NCBI GenBank assembly: GCA_035717365.1 | Contig: DASTIS010000230.1 | Coordinates: 1 to 64,000, forward strand | DNA length: 64,000 nt | Reading direction: 5' to 3' | Source of the DNA: 66-474 sp035717365 | GTDB taxonomy: Bacteria > Pseudomonadota > Gammaproteobacteria > Xanthomonadales > Rhodanobacteraceae | Part shown: positions 25,834 through 37,051 of the stretch, piece after piece | How the letters are laid out: each line of letters begins with the position of its first letter | Position numbering within the stretch: the first letter of the stretch is position 1 | Position numbers and translations under genes: made by a program | Notes under the pieces: model-generated | Databases searched by the model: none | What the model was told of the DNA's origin: nothing | Seen by the model: only the letters and a program-made list of their open reading frames with translations

Positions 25834-26864
25834 GCCTTGTCTGCCTCTTGCTTGGATTGCTTGTTTGGGTGTTGGTCCGGGATGCCGAGCGCTGGCTCGG
25901 CGCGGTGCAACAGCCCCTCGAATCCGATTGCCTTGTTGCCGCCGTGCACGCCGAAGCGGCCGCGGAACACCGGCACGTCCTCGGCGAAAACCGTGACGCG
26001 ATCGGGATGGGGAAGGGTGATGACGTCGCCGGGACGCAGCGCCATGAAGTCGCGTATGCTCAGGCTTGCCTCGCCAAGCAGTGCGCTGATCTCGACCTTG
26101 GCGTCCAGGACCTCTTCGTGCAGGCTCTGCATCCAGCGCTCGTCGCGTTCGACGCGATCACTCTGTACGCCAGCATCCAGCAGTTCGCGGATCGGCTCGA
26201 TCATGGCGTACGGCATGGTCAGGTGTACCTGGCCACCGCCGCCATCCATGTCCACGCGGAAGCGCGATACCACCACGGTTTCGGTGGGGCTGACGATGTT
26301 GGCGAACTGGGGGTTGATCTCGGAATTGACGAACTCGAAGTCCAGCTTCATCACCGGCGTCCAGGCTTCAACCATTGCTGCGAAAGCCTCGGCCAGCACG
26401 ATCTGGATCACCCGGTTTTCGGTGGGCGTGAAGTCGCGGCCTTCGATGCGCGCGTGGTAGCGTCCGTCACCGCCGAAGAAGTTGTCGATGACGCTGAACA
26501 CCAGGTTGGGTTCGAACACGGTCAGCGCGGTGCCGCGCAACGGGTGTGCGCGCGTGAGGTTGAGATTGCTGGGCACCGCCAGCGAATGCACGTATTCGGA
26601 AAATTTCACCATGCTTACGCCTTCGACCGAGACCTCGCAGGTCTTGCGCAGCACGTTGAAAAGACCGGTGCGAAAAAATCGCGCGAAGCGCTCGTTGATC
26701 ATTTCCAGCGTCGGCAGGCGCCCGCGTACGATGCGGTCCTGCTGCGTGAAGTCGTAGGTGTTCGCGGTACCGGCCGGCGGGGTGTCGGTTTCGGTCTCGA
26801 CGTTGCCTTTGTCGACGCCGTCCAGCAGCGCGTCGATTTCGTCCTGGCTCAGGATGTCGCTCAT
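25830..26864 (-). CDS. fliM: FliM, flagellar motor switch protein
   Basis: 344 residues. The N-terminal CheY-binding peptide LSQDEIDALLDGV (residues 5-17), a CheC-like middle domain that contacts FliG, and a C-terminal SpoA domain (HPDRVTVFAEDVPVFRGRFG). It receives CheY-P. Start ATG 26864 is fixed by the conserved N-terminus. It lies 11 bases after fliL. Confidence 0.97.
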   Translation of the reverse strand: MSDILSQDEIDALLDGVDKGNVETETDTPPAGTANTYDFTQQDRIVRGRLPTLEMINERFARFFRTGLFNVLRKTCEVSVEGVSMVKFSEYVHSLAVPSNLNLTRAHPLRGTALTVFEPNLVFSVIDNFFGGDGRYHARIEGRDFTPTENRVIQIVLAEAFAAMVEAWTPVMKLDFEFVNSEINPQFANIVSPTETVVVSRFRVDMDGGGGQVHLTMPYAMIEPIRELLDAGVQSDRVERDERWMQSLHEEVLDAKVEISALLGEASLSIRDFMALRPGDVITLPHPDRVTVFAEDVPVFRGRFGVHGGNKAIGFEGLLHRAEPALGIPDQHPNKQSKQEADKA

Positions 26865-26875
26865 GGGCGGGGCCG

Positions 26876-27352
26876 TCACTGCATTACGAAGCTGGTGAAG
26901 TACACGGCTTCGATGCCGGGCCGGCCCAGCGATTGCTGGACCACGTCCTGCACCTTCGCCAGTGCCTCTTGCTGCAATTTTCGCTTGCCGTCGGCGGTCG
27001 CCAACACGTCGTACTTCTGGCTGCTGAACAGCAGCAGCAGCGTGTTGCGGATGGCAGGGTCGGCGGCCTGCGCGGCCTTGATTGCGGCCGGGTCGTGCGA
27101 CATCAGGCTGACGCCGACTTGCAGGAACCGGATCGCGCGAGCGTCGGTGAAGTTGACCACGATGGACGGATCGAGCGTGTAGTACTCGGCGGTCTTGCTC
27201 AGTTCCGGCTTGGCCGGACGCTTGCCGTGGCCTACGAACAGAAAACCGCCGACGCCGGTCAGTACCACGACCACGACGAGGATGACCAACCAGAGAAGTT
27301 TCCTGCTCTTCCTGGGCGCTGGGGTCTCGGCAGATGGGGTTTCGGTGGGCAT
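26876..27352 (-). CDS. fliL: FliL, stator-associated basal-body protein
   Basis: About 158 residues. A short cytoplasmic Pro/Thr-rich start, a membrane helix (LLWLVILVVVVVLTGVGGFLF), and a periplasmic stomatin-like domain with YYTLDPSIVVNFTD and a C-terminal FTSFVMQ. It rings the stator and supports torque. ATG 27352 was preferred for size; ATG 27403 adds 17 residues. First gene of fliLMNOPQR-flhBA. The 285-base interval upstream to fliK has no readable sigma-54 or sigma-28 element, so transcription may come from fliK. Confidence 0.9.
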   Translation of the reverse strand: MPTETPSAETPAPRKSRKLLWLVILVVVVVLTGVGGFLFVGHGKRPAKPELSKTAEYYTLDPSIVVNFTDARAIRFLQVGVSLMSHDPAAIKAAQAADPAIRNTLLLLFSSQKYDVLATADGKRKLQQEALAKVQDVVQQSLGRPGIEAVYFTSFVMQ

Positions 27353-27637
27353 GGGCGTCTCGCGTGCAAAAGAGGGTTCGGAACCCTGAAATGCAAACGC
27401 CATGCCATCGCGAAAGTGTGTTGCAAGTTATTGGTTTGTCGGATTGTTTTCGAGGGTTTGTGGGCGCGTGGCGAGATCTTGACGCGTCTGCATCGCATCG
27501 ATTGCGTGCGGCGTCGAACTGTTGGCGCGGTCGCTTTTGCGTGTCGTGGTGAATCGTCGACACGGGTCACGCAGGCACGGCGACGCAAGCGCGCGTCGGG
27601 CGCACCGGTGATTGAAGCATGTTGCGACCGGATCGAC

Positions 27638-28705
27638 TCAGGCGAAGTCGTCCACGCGGCCCGGTGTGGCGATGCGTACTCGATGCAACGTGGATTGGCT
27701 GTCGGGTTCGACGCTGGCGGAGTCGCCGTCTGCGCGGTACGCGGGGGTCGCATGCGGCTGGCCATGCGATTGCTGGCCGACTGAAGCATGTCCGAGATTG
27801 AGCCCTTGCTGCGCCAGCATGTCGTGCAGTTGTGGCAGGGTTTGTTGCAGGGCGTGCACCGTCTGCGGATGTTGCACGGCGAAGCTGACATCGACGCGGT
27901 CGTGGTGGGTGGTGATCTCGACCTGGATGGGTCCAAGCTTGCGCGGGTTGAGCTGGATTTCCGCCCGCTGGATGTCCTGCCCGGCCAGCCACGCGACGTG
28001 TTGCACCGTTTCCTGCGCGAATTGCGGCTGGCTCGGCATGGCCTGCATGATCAGTTGGGCTGGCGGCGGCTGGGATGGCGCGGTTCCGGCATGGGCGCCG
28101 GTGAGCTGGACCAGGTGCGCGAGCAGATTGTCGGGTGCGGCGTGCGAGGCGACCGATCCATCCTTGCCGTCGGCGGCGACCTGCGAGCCGGCGTCACCCG
28201 CCAGCTTCCGCATGGCGGCCGGCAGGTTTGCATCGGGTGACGTCGCGGCGGATGAAGTCGATTGCGGGGTGCCAACCGTAATCGTGGTGCCGCTCGCGAG
28301 CGGGGCCAGACCGGGCGTGGCGGTGGCGATGTTTGCCGCGGTTGTGGCAGGCATCGCCCCCCGCGCGGATTTGCCGCCGTTTGCCGGCAACGCTTCGCCG
28401 CTGCCGGCAATCGATTGCCGCATCGGTGCCGGTGCAATCACCATCACCGGGGCCATTCCGGGCACGGGATTCGTGTCGTTCCCGGAATGCTCGTCGCCCT
28501 GCGTGCTGGCAATTGCCTTGCGGCTTCCGTGTGCCGGCGCGTCGGCGTCATCATCGGCTTTGTGCCTGTCGCCGCGTGTTTTGGGCGCGGGCTGCGATTG
28601 CCGCAAGGTTTGGTCGAATGGTTTGTCGCCGGTTGCCGGCGTGCTGCCGGTGTCGGTGCTCGGGGCGGCTTGTGGTGGTGCCGAAGGGATGGCGAGGCTG
28701 CTCAT
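27638..28705 (-). CDS. fliK: FliK, hook-length control protein
   Basis: 355 residues. A long low-complexity, secretion-prone N-terminal region rich in Ala, Thr, Pro and Ser (1-230), and a C-terminal Flg_hook domain with IQRAEIQLNPRKLGPIQVEITTHHDRVDVSFAVQHPQTVHALQQTLPQL that acts on FlhB. It measures the hook and triggers the switch to filament export. A sigma-54 element lies 39 to 54 bases upstream. Confidence 0.93.
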   Translation of the reverse strand: MSSLAIPSAPPQAAPSTDTGSTPATGDKPFDQTLRQSQPAPKTRGDRHKADDDADAPAHGSRKAIASTQGDEHSGNDTNPVPGMAPVMVIAPAPMRQSIAGSGEALPANGGKSARGAMPATTAANIATATPGLAPLASGTTITVGTPQSTSSAATSPDANLPAAMRKLAGDAGSQVAADGKDGSVASHAAPDNLLAHLVQLTGAHAGTAPSQPPPAQLIMQAMPSQPQFAQETVQHVAWLAGQDIQRAEIQLNPRKLGPIQVEITTHHDRVDVSFAVQHPQTVHALQQTLPQLHDMLAQQGLNLGHASVGQQSHGQPHATPAYRADGDSASVEPDSQSTLHRVRIATPGRVDDFA

Positions 28706-28743
28706 GGCGATCGCGTGGGGCTTCGTGTGGGTAGGACGTTTAC

Positions 28744-28759
28744 TGCAGGTTGTGTGCCA
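28744..28759 (-). promoter_or_regulatory. Sigma-54 -24/-12 promoter of fliK
   Basis: On the minus strand the sequence is TGGCACACAACCTGCA, against consensus TGGCACG-N4-TTGCA. GG and GC are spaced by the required 10 bases. The predicted start is about 28733, a 28-base leader to the fliK ATG. Control by FleR is expected from the Pseudomonas hierarchy. Confidence 0.75.
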
Positions 28760-28807
28760 GCCTGGTTATCGCGATCGCATCGTCGCGCAGTGCTTCCGCC
28801 AGACCAG

Positions 28808-29260
28808 TCAGCGCGACCGCCGGGAATCCGTGCAGTGCTGCATGCGATCGTCGATCGCCGCTTGTTCGGCGCGTTCCTCACTGGCCTGTTCCCGACTGCG
28901 GTAGCGTTCGGTGACGGTGTCCAGTGCCGCGCTGCGGTTGCGCGACTTCCTCCACGCCGCGCGTGCCTGGGCCAGATTCTGCGCGTGTTGCTCGATTTCC
29001 CGCTGTTGCTGCGCGATGGCCTGGTCGATGCGTGCGACGAATTGCTGGCGGTTGCGCAGTTCCGTGACCGACACACAGGGTCCGTGGGGCGAGGTCGGCG
29101 GCTGCGCGTAATCGCGACGAAATTGCCGCAATTCCTCGAGTTGGCGCTTGGCGGCATCCAGTCCGTACAGTCGTGTCGCCACGACGTTCGCGGCCTCGTC
29201 GGCATGCTTGCCGGCGATGTCCGCCACTCGCTGCAGGCGCTGCGAGCGTGGCGGGGTCAC
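28808..29260 (-). CDS. fliJ: FliJ, export ATPase central stalk
   Basis: 150 residues, predicted long antiparallel coiled coil rich in Arg, Gln and Glu (RLQRVADIAGKHADEAANVV, RQQFVARIDQAIAQQQREIEQHAQNLAQARAAW). It sits in the FliI hexamer like the gamma subunit of F1 and couples ATPase to FlhA. ATGA overlap with fliI; a 102-base gap with a sigma-54 promoter separates it from fliK. Confidence 0.9.
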   Translation of the reverse strand: MTPPRSQRLQRVADIAGKHADEAANVVATRLYGLDAAKRQLEELRQFRRDYAQPPTSPHGPCVSVTELRNRQQFVARIDQAIAQQQREIEQHAQNLAQARAAWRKSRNRSAALDTVTERYRSREQASEERAEQAAIDDRMQHCTDSRRSR

Positions 29261-30660
29261 GCCACGGCCCCGCTATCGGCGGCTGTCCCGGCATCGGCGT
29301 CGCCCAACAGCCGTGTCAGTGCGCGGCCGGCCGTGTCGAGGTCGACGGCCTGCATGATTTCCTGCTGCAGGAACGCGCTCAATGCGGGCCACAGCGCGAT
29401 CGCTTCGTCCACCCGCGGGTCACTGCCCTCTTGGTAAGCGCCGACGTTGATCAGGTCGCGTTGCTGGCTGTATGCCGAATAGACCTGGCGGAACCGCTGC
29501 GCCAGTTTCAGTTGCGCCGGCGGCGCCACCGCAGGCATCACGCGGCTGATCGACGCCTCGATGTCGATTGCCGGGTAGTGCCCGGCTTCGGCGAGGTCGC
29601 GCGACAGCACGATGTGGCCGTCGAGGATCGCGCGCGCGGCATCGGCGATGGGATCGTGGCGATGATCGTCGCCTTCGGTCAGCACGGTGTAGAAGGCGGT
29701 AATCGAGCCGCGCCCTTCGGCGTCGTTGCCGGCGCGCTCGACCAACGCTGGCAACAGCGCGAACACCGAAGGCGGATAACCCTTTGTCGCAGGTGGCTCG
29801 CCGATTGCCAGCGCGATCTCGCGCTGGGCCTGCGCATAGCGGGTCAGCGAATCCATCAGCAGCAACACGCGCAGGCCGCGGTCGCGGAAGTGTTCGGCGA
29901 TGGCGGTGGCGACCTGCGCGCCGCGCAGGCGCGACAGCGGCGGCGCGTCGGCGGGCTCGGCCACGATCACCGCGCGGCGTCGGCCTTCCTCGCCGAGAAT
30001 CTGGTCGACGAATTCCTTCACCTCGCGGCCGCGTTCGCCGATCAGGCCCACCACCACCACGTCGGCGTTGGTGAAGCGCGTCATCATGCCGAGAAGGGTG
30101 GACTTGCCGACGCCGGAGCCCGCGAACAGGCCCATGCGCTGGCCACGGCCCACCGTCAGCAGTGCGTTGATGGCGCGTACCCCCACGTCCAGCGGCTGCG
30201 AGATTGGTTGGCGCTGCATCGGATTGATCGGCGGACGCTTCAACGAGGTGTGTTGTTCGGCGCACAACGGTCCGCGGCCATCCAGCGGTGCGCCAGTCGC
30301 GTCGATGACGCGGCCCAGCAGGGCATCGCCGGCGGGGACGCCGGAATCGTGCGGACACGGACGTACACGTGCGTTGGGCAACACGCCGTGCAGGATGCCG
30401 GTCGGCATCAGGTACAGGCGGCCATCGGAGAAGCCCACTACCTCGGTTTCGATGCTGCCACCGTCGGCGTTGTCCACGAGGCAGCGCGAACCCACGGGCG
30501 CCTCGCAACCCACGGCCTCCAGGGTCAGCCCGACCACGCGGCGCAGCATGCCTTCGACCACGATCGGCCGCGCCCTTTCCACCTGCCGGGCGCGCGCGGC
30601 AAGTCGGGTCCGCCATCCCGCGGCGCGTGCCGTCGAGGATTGCGGCGCAGCATCGCTCAC
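29257..30660 (-). CDS. fliI: FliI, flagellar export ATPase
   Basis: 467 residues. F1-beta-like ATPase with Walker A GLFAGSGVGKSTLLG, Walker B VLLLMDSLTRYAQAQRE, and GYPPSVFALLPALVERAG. It powers unloading of export substrates. The N-terminal region carries an Arg-rich stretch (WRTRLAARARQVERAR). ATGA overlaps with fliH and fliJ. Confidence 0.97.
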   Translation of the reverse strand: MSDAAPQSSTARAAGWRTRLAARARQVERARPIVVEGMLRRVVGLTLEAVGCEAPVGSRCLVDNADGGSIETEVVGFSDGRLYLMPTGILHGVLPNARVRPCPHDSGVPAGDALLGRVIDATGAPLDGRGPLCAEQHTSLKRPPINPMQRQPISQPLDVGVRAINALLTVGRGQRMGLFAGSGVGKSTLLGMMTRFTNADVVVVGLIGERGREVKEFVDQILGEEGRRRAVIVAEPADAPPLSRLRGAQVATAIAEHFRDRGLRVLLLMDSLTRYAQAQREIALAIGEPPATKGYPPSVFALLPALVERAGNDAEGRGSITAFYTVLTEGDDHRHDPIADAARAILDGHIVLSRDLAEAGHYPAIDIEASISRVMPAVAPPAQLKLAQRFRQVYSAYSQQRDLINVGAYQEGSDPRVDEAIALWPALSAFLQQEIMQAVDLDTAGRALTRLLGDADAGTAADSGAVA

Positions 30661-31307
30661 GATGCGTCGTCCGGCACGGCGCGCGACGACGCGGCGACGT
30701 CGTCATCGAGTGCCGCGTCCACCAGCGCGGTCAGGCGCGTTTCGATGCTGGCGTCAACGCGGGAATCGGCGCAGGCAATGCGACAGTCGCCGGGCGCAAG
30801 CTCTGCGTCCTCGACGATCCGCCAGCCGCGCTCTTCCGACTCGGTCAATCCCTCGCGCAGCAGCGCGGCGGATTGCGGGTGTACGTGGATGTCGATGCCG
30901 GCGGCGGTCGCGGGCAGCGCGGCGATGGCCTTGCGCACCACTTTCAGCAGGTGTTCCGGTTGCAGGCGAAGCTCGGCCTGCAACACCCGGCGCGCCACCA
31001 GCATGGCCAATTCGGCCAGTTGCCGCTCCACTGCGGTGTCGACGTCTTCGAGCGGTCTCGCCAGCGCGTCGCACAGCCCGCACAGGTGCTGCAACTTCCG
31101 TTGCAGTTCGCCGTGCGCCGCACGTCGGCCTTCGGCCAATCCCTGTTCGTAGCCTTCATGCCGCGCCTGCTCGCCGATGGCTTCGAGCTCCGCGACTGTT
31201 GGACGTGCCGTGCTGTCGACGGATAGCGGGCGCTCCACGGTAGGCATGTTCCAGCGCCGCACGTCGCGCAGTTGTTCGCGCGACATTACACGCAGAGCCT
31301 CGCTCAT
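30657..31307 (-). CDS. fliH: FliH, regulator of the export ATPase
   Basis: 216 residues. Helical middle with ELEAIGEQARHEGYEQGLAEGRRAAHGELQ, a GxxxG-containing segment typical of FliH, and a C-terminal domain like the peripheral stalk delta subunit (LLKVVRKAIAALPATAAGIDIHVHPQSAALLREGL). It tethers FliI to FliN. ATGA overlaps with fliG and fliI. Confidence 0.93.
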   Translation of the reverse strand: MSEALRVMSREQLRDVRRWNMPTVERPLSVDSTARPTVAELEAIGEQARHEGYEQGLAEGRRAAHGELQRKLQHLCGLCDALARPLEDVDTAVERQLAELAMLVARRVLQAELRLQPEHLLKVVRKAIAALPATAAGIDIHVHPQSAALLREGLTESEERGWRIVEDAELAPGDCRIACADSRVDASIETRLTALVDAALDDDVAASSRAVPDDAS

Positions 31308-32311
31308 ACCATTTCCTCGCTGCCGCCCAGCGCGATGGTGCCGGCGTCGGCGAGCTTGCGCGCGATAGCCAGGATTTCCTTCTGCGCGGCGTCGACTTCG
31401 GACAGGCGCACCGGCCCGGATACTTCCAGGTCGTCGCGCAGCATGTCGGCGGCGCGCTGCGACATGTTGGAGAAGAATTTCTCACGCAGGCCGGCCTCGC
31501 AGCCCTTGAGTGCGACCACCAGGCGCGGGGTCGGTACCTCACGCAGCAGGGTCTGCATGTTGCGATCGTCGACCGCGGCCAGGTCCTCGAAAGTGAACAT
31601 CAGCTCCTCGATGCGATCGCCCAGTGTCTTGTCGATGTTGCGAATCGAGCCGATCAACTCGTTCTCGCGGCTCGTTTCCATGTTGTTGAGGATGGTGGCG
31701 GCCGCTTTCAGCCCGCCCACGCGCGTCGACTTCAGCTTGCTGGTGTTGCCGGAATACTGGCGTTCCATGATTTCGTCGAGTTCATGCAGCGCATGCGGCT
31801 GCACACCATCGAGCGTGGCGACGCGCATCACTACGTCGCTGCGTGTCCGCTCGGGAAGGTAACCGATGACCTCGGCGGCCTGGTCGGCCTCGAGGTGTGC
31901 CAGCACCAGCGCTATGATCTGCGGATGCTCCTGGCCCACCAGTTCTGCGATGGAGCGGCTTTCCATCCACTTCAACGATTCCAGACCCTTGCTGCTGCGG
32001 CCAAGCAGGATGCGGTCGATCAGGCTGCCGGCCTTGCTCTCGCCCAGCGCATTGATCAGCACCTTGCGGACGTATTCGTCGGTACCGACGCCCAGCGGCG
32101 TCTGCTCGTCGAGTTCCCGCGAGAAACGCTCGAGCACTTGGCTGGCCTGGTCGCGGCTGACCGTCTTCAGGGCAGCCATCGTGGTGCCCACCACCTGCAC
32201 GTCGCGTGCGTCGAGGTGCTTGAGCACCAGCGAGGCATCTTCTTCGCCCAGTGACAGCAGCAGGATGGCAGCGCGCTGTGCGCCGGTCATGTTGGTTGTA
32301 TCAGGGGCCAT
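31304..32311 (-). CDS. fliG: FliG, motor switch/torque protein
   Basis: 335 residues. N-terminal domain contacting FliF (GAQRAAILLLSLGEEDASLVLKHL), middle domain with the EHPQ motif (GQEHPQIIALVLAHLE), and C-terminal torque domain with charged residues in LREKFFSNMSQRAADMLRDDLE. It converts stator action into rotation. It overlaps fliF by 11 bases and fliH by ATGA. Confidence 0.97.
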   Translation of the reverse strand: MAPDTTNMTGAQRAAILLLSLGEEDASLVLKHLDARDVQVVGTTMAALKTVSRDQASQVLERFSRELDEQTPLGVGTDEYVRKVLINALGESKAGSLIDRILLGRSSKGLESLKWMESRSIAELVGQEHPQIIALVLAHLEADQAAEVIGYLPERTRSDVVMRVATLDGVQPHALHELDEIMERQYSGNTSKLKSTRVGGLKAAATILNNMETSRENELIGSIRNIDKTLGDRIEELMFTFEDLAAVDDRNMQTLLREVPTPRLVVALKGCEAGLREKFFSNMSQRAADMLRDDLEVSGPVRLSEVDAAQKEILAIARKLADAGTIALGGSEEMV

Positions 32312-34031
32312 CGGCAGCTACCCAGTTCTTGACGATCTGCGCTACCTGGCGCGGGTTCTCCGACGCCATGCGCCGGGCCAGACCGACCTTTTGCTCGTAG
32401 TTCATGGGCGCGCCATGGCCAGGCAACGCCTTGCCTCCGCGATCGTCTTCGAGGTCGGCCACGGTTTCACTGATGCCTACGTGTGACGATTGCTGGGGTT
32501 GCGGCCCGGGCAGGGTGCGTGGCGCTTCCGCGAGCGGCTTCTCGCCGCGCAGCAGGCCGCGCAGCATCGGCCTGAGCAGGCCGAATGCCAGCAGCAATGC
32601 CGCCAGTACGCCCAAGCCCTGCTTGATCAGATCCATCACGCCGGGGCGCTGCCAGAACGGAGGCGCTTGCGGGCCATCGATTTCGGAAGGGCGGAGGAAC
32701 GGCGCGTTGACCACGCTGACCACGTCGCCGCGTTTGGCGTCGAAGCCGACCGCGCTCTGCGCCAGTTCAGTCAGGTGGGTCAGTTCGGCCTTGCTCAACG
32801 GCACGCTTTCGAGTTTTCCGTCCTTGCCGGGAACCTGCTTGTTGTCGACGATCACCGCCACCGACAGGCGACTGATGTCACCGGCGGGGTTGTTGGTGTA
32901 GCTGATGGTGCGGTCGACCTCGTAATTGCGTGTCGCATGGTTGGAGGTATCGGTCGGGGTGCCGGGACCGCTGGCAGCCGCCACGCTGGACGCCGAGCCT
33001 GGATTGGCGGCCGTCGCCTGTTGCACCGTGGCCGGAGGCTGGTTGCTGAGCGCGCCGGGGATGGCGCCGGTCGAGGCTTCGCCAGTGTGCGTCTCGCTGC
33101 TGACCTGCTCGCTGCGCAGGGCCTGTTTGTCCTTGCCGTAGACCTCGCTGGCCAGCCGGGTGTGCTTGAAATCCATGTCCACATGGACTTCCGCGTGCAC
33201 GTGGCCAGCGCCGACCAGCGGCGAAAGGATGGCTTCCACCCGTTGCGCGTAGGTGTTTTCCACACGGGCGGTCAGGCGCATGCGCGTGTTGTCGATGTCG
33301 TCGCCGGAGCCATTGGCACCACCGGTGAGCAGCTGGCCTTGCTGATCGACCACCGAAACGTGGGAGGGAGCCAGGTTGGGTACGCTGGCAGCCACCAGGT
33401 GCACGATGGCCGCCACCTGGGACTGCGACAGTTGGCGCCCCTGGTACAGCTCGACCAGCACCGATGCGCTCGGTTGATCGTTGTCGCGGATGAAGGCCGA
33501 GGGCTTGGGTAGTGCCAGGTGCACGCGCGCGCTGCGGATCGACTGCAGGCTGGCGATGGTGCGTTCGAGATCCTGTTCGAGCAACTGGCGGTTGCGATTT
33601 GCCTCGGCCGTGTCGCTCATGCCGAAGGCCGAATCGGGCGTGGCGATGGCGCGGCTGCTGGCGCTGCCCTGCGGCATGCCCTGCGAAGCCAGGCGCAGGC
33701 GCAGCGAATCGACGTCGCCGGCCGGTACGAAAATACTGGTGCCGTTGCTGCCCAGCTTGTAGGACACCTGGTTGGTCTGCAGCGCCTGCACGATGTCGGC
33801 GGCGTCTTTTTGTGCCAGCCCGGTGTACAGCAAGCCCATGTTCGGCCCACGCGACCACAGCACGATGGCCACGCCCAGCGCCACCGCGGCGGCGATGCCG
33901 GCCAGCAGCAACAATTGCCGCGCGACCGGCGAGCGCGCGACCTGCATCAGCGACTCGCGGCGCGGCGCAACGTCCGGGGCGCGCCGCGCGGGTGCCTGGG
34001 TGCCAGTTGGGGCGATACCTGAGTCGGCCAT
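32301..34031 (-). CDS. fliF: FliF, MS-ring protein
   Basis: 576 residues. Membrane helices near residues 40-60 and 455-475, with the YscJ-like domain (NMGLLYTGLAQKDAADIVQAL; ARVHLALPKPSAFIRD) and beta-collar region between them. The C-terminal tail that binds FliG ends around EQKVGLARRMASENPRQVAQIVKNWV. It forms the housing of the export gate. Confidence 0.97.
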   Translation of the reverse strand: MADSGIAPTGTQAPARRAPDVAPRRESLMQVARSPVARQLLLLAGIAAAVALGVAIVLWSRGPNMGLLYTGLAQKDAADIVQALQTNQVSYKLGSNGTSIFVPAGDVDSLRLRLASQGMPQGSASSRAIATPDSAFGMSDTAEANRNRQLLEQDLERTIASLQSIRSARVHLALPKPSAFIRDNDQPSASVLVELYQGRQLSQSQVAAIVHLVAASVPNLAPSHVSVVDQQGQLLTGGANGSGDDIDNTRMRLTARVENTYAQRVEAILSPLVGAGHVHAEVHVDMDFKHTRLASEVYGKDKQALRSEQVSSETHTGEASTGAIPGALSNQPPATVQQATAANPGSASSVAAASGPGTPTDTSNHATRNYEVDRTISYTNNPAGDISRLSVAVIVDNKQVPGKDGKLESVPLSKAELTHLTELAQSAVGFDAKRGDVVSVVNAPFLRPSEIDGPQAPPFWQRPGVMDLIKQGLGVLAALLLAFGLLRPMLRGLLRGEKPLAEAPRTLPGPQPQQSSHVGISETVADLEDDRGGKALPGHGAPMNYEQKVGLARRMASENPRQVAQIVKNWVAADGP

Positions 34032-34072
34032 GAAAGGTGGGATCCGTTATGCGGGCGGGTGCGATGCCGGGA

Positions 34073-34402
34073 CTACAGCGGCATGTTCATGATGTTCTGG
34101 TAGGCATCCACCAGTTTGTTGCGCACCTCGGTCATGGCGCGGAACGAGAGGTCGGCCTTCTGCACCGCCAGCATCACGTGCGGAAGATCGGCGCCGGGAT
34201 CCCCGCGCTCGAAGGCCGTGGTCATCTGCTGCGCGTGGTTCTGCGTCTGCGAGACATCGGCGATCGATTGCTTGAGCAGGTTGCCGAAGCTGTCCTGGGG
34301 CTTGGTGTCGCCGGCAACCGGCGCCGCGGCTGCGTTGGGTTCGAGTTGTGCGCTCAGGCTGCGCATCTGCGTCAGCAGGCTGTTGATGTCGATCTGCGTC
34401 AT
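34073..34402 (-). CDS. fliE: FliE, rod adapter
   Basis: 109 residues, helical. The C-terminal DLPHVMLAVQKADLSFRAMTEVRNKLVDAYQNIMNMPL is the FliE signature. It joins the MS ring to the rod and is the first exported substrate. It heads fliEFGHIJ, downstream of a strong sigma-54 promoter; a GGAG ribosome site lies just before the start. Confidence 0.95.
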   Translation of the reverse strand: MTQIDINSLLTQMRSLSAQLEPNAAAAPVAGDTKPQDSFGNLLKQSIADVSQTQNHAQQMTTAFERGDPGADLPHVMLAVQKADLSFRAMTEVRNKLVDAYQNIMNMPL

Positions 34403-34441
34403 TTCGGAGGTCTCCGTGAAACGTTTTCCCGCATCAGGAAT

Positions 34442-34457
34442 AGCAAGGCGTGTGCCA
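34442..34457 (-). promoter_or_regulatory. Sigma-54 -24/-12 promoter of fliE
   Basis: Minus-strand TGGCACACGCCTTGCT, matching all invariant positions (GG-N10-GC). The predicted start near 34431 gives a leader of about 28 bases to fliE. It lies only 14 bases downstream of the fleR stop codon, so the operon has its own promoter rather than relying on fleSR. Confidence 0.85.
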
Positions 34458-34470
34458 AGGGGTTTCGGGG

Positions 34471-35813
<1,343 letters not shown>

Positions 35814-35817
<4 letters not shown>

Positions 35818-37040
35818 GACAAGGTTCCCTGGTGTTGCGGATCGGTGCCGGACCGCGAGTGGAGCACATGCAGGTCGCTGGGCAGGATGCGGGCGTCGCC
35901 CGCCAGCGGCAGGCGCAGCTCGAAGCGGGCGCCACGCGGGCTGGGCGCAAGCAACAGTTCGCCGCCGTGCGCACGTGCGACGCTGCGGGCCATGGCAAGG
36001 CCGAGGCCGGTGCCGCCGGCGCGGGTGGTGAAAAAAGGTTCGAAGATGCGTTCGGCTGTGGCGGCGTCAACGCCCGGCCCGTCGTCGTGCACGGCCAACG
36101 TCACGCCGCCGTCGTGGCGGGCGGCCTGCAAAAATACGCGCGGCGAAAACGCGAGGGCGTTGTCGAGCAGGTTCACGAGCGTGCTCACCAGCAGGTTGCG
36201 CTGGCCGTGCACGCAGGCGCCGCTGCAGGTGTCGTCGATGTCGATGCCGCACGTCGCGCCGGCGGCGATGTTGCCGATGGCGTCGCGAAGCAGGCCGGAC
36301 ACGTCCAGGGTTTCGTTGGTGTCGGCGTCGCCGCGCGCCAGCGCCAGGGTTTGGTCGATCAGCCGTTGGAGATCGACGAGACGCATCAGCGCCTTCCCGG
36401 CCATGCGTTGTGCAGCTTGCGCGTCGAGTCCGCCGTCTGCGATGCGCGACAGGTACAGCACCGCGGTGGACAAGGGCGTGCGCAATTGGTGCGCGAGGCG
36501 GGCGCGTTGCTGGTCGACGTCGGAGATCTGACGTTGGCGCTCGATGCCGCTGCGGCGCGCATGCGCTTCGCTTTCGTCGGTCAGGAGCAGTACGCAACCG
36601 CCGTCGGCGGTTGCGCGGCGCGACACCCCGAGACGGCGGCCATCGGACAGACACGGCGTGCCGTCGCTGTCGCTGCGCGCGTGCAGCGCGTGGGCAGCAA
36701 CATCGCGCCATGGCTGACCGAGCAGCGATTGGCCCAGCAATTCGTTGGCGCCGGCGTTGCATTCGCGCACGCGACCGTCGCCGTCGATCATCAACGCCGC
36801 GCCCGGCAGCGCGCCCAGCAAGGCCTGCAGGCGGTCGGCGACGCGTTCGCGCTCTGCCAGTTCAGCCAGGCGCGCCCGTTGCGCGGCATCGCGTTCGCGG
36901 GTCAGTTCGTCCACGCGCTCCTGCAGCGCGGACCACGACGACTGCAATTGCCGCGAGGTCTCGTTGAACTGCGCGAAGGCGAGTTCCAGCGCCTCGACGC
37001 GTTGCGGGTCGGCAGGACGCAGTAGCGGGACGGCACTCAT
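35814..37040 (-). CDS. fleS: FleS, histidine kinase partner of FleR
   Basis: 408 residues, no membrane segment. N-terminal coiled coil (FNETSRQLQSSWSALQERVDEL), a PAS-like domain (about 95-190: LPGAALMIDGDGRVRECNAGANELLG), H-box ARLAHQLRTPLSTAVLYLSR, N-box LLDNALAFS, then DDGPGVD, FEPFFTT and GTGLGLAMA. It is cytoplasmic like Pseudomonas FleS. Start ATG 37040 was chosen because the family N-terminus is short; the frame is open to 37256. A sigma-54-like element 12 bases upstream would make this ATG nearly leaderless. Confidence 0.9.
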
Positions 37041-37051
37041 ACCCGCTTCGA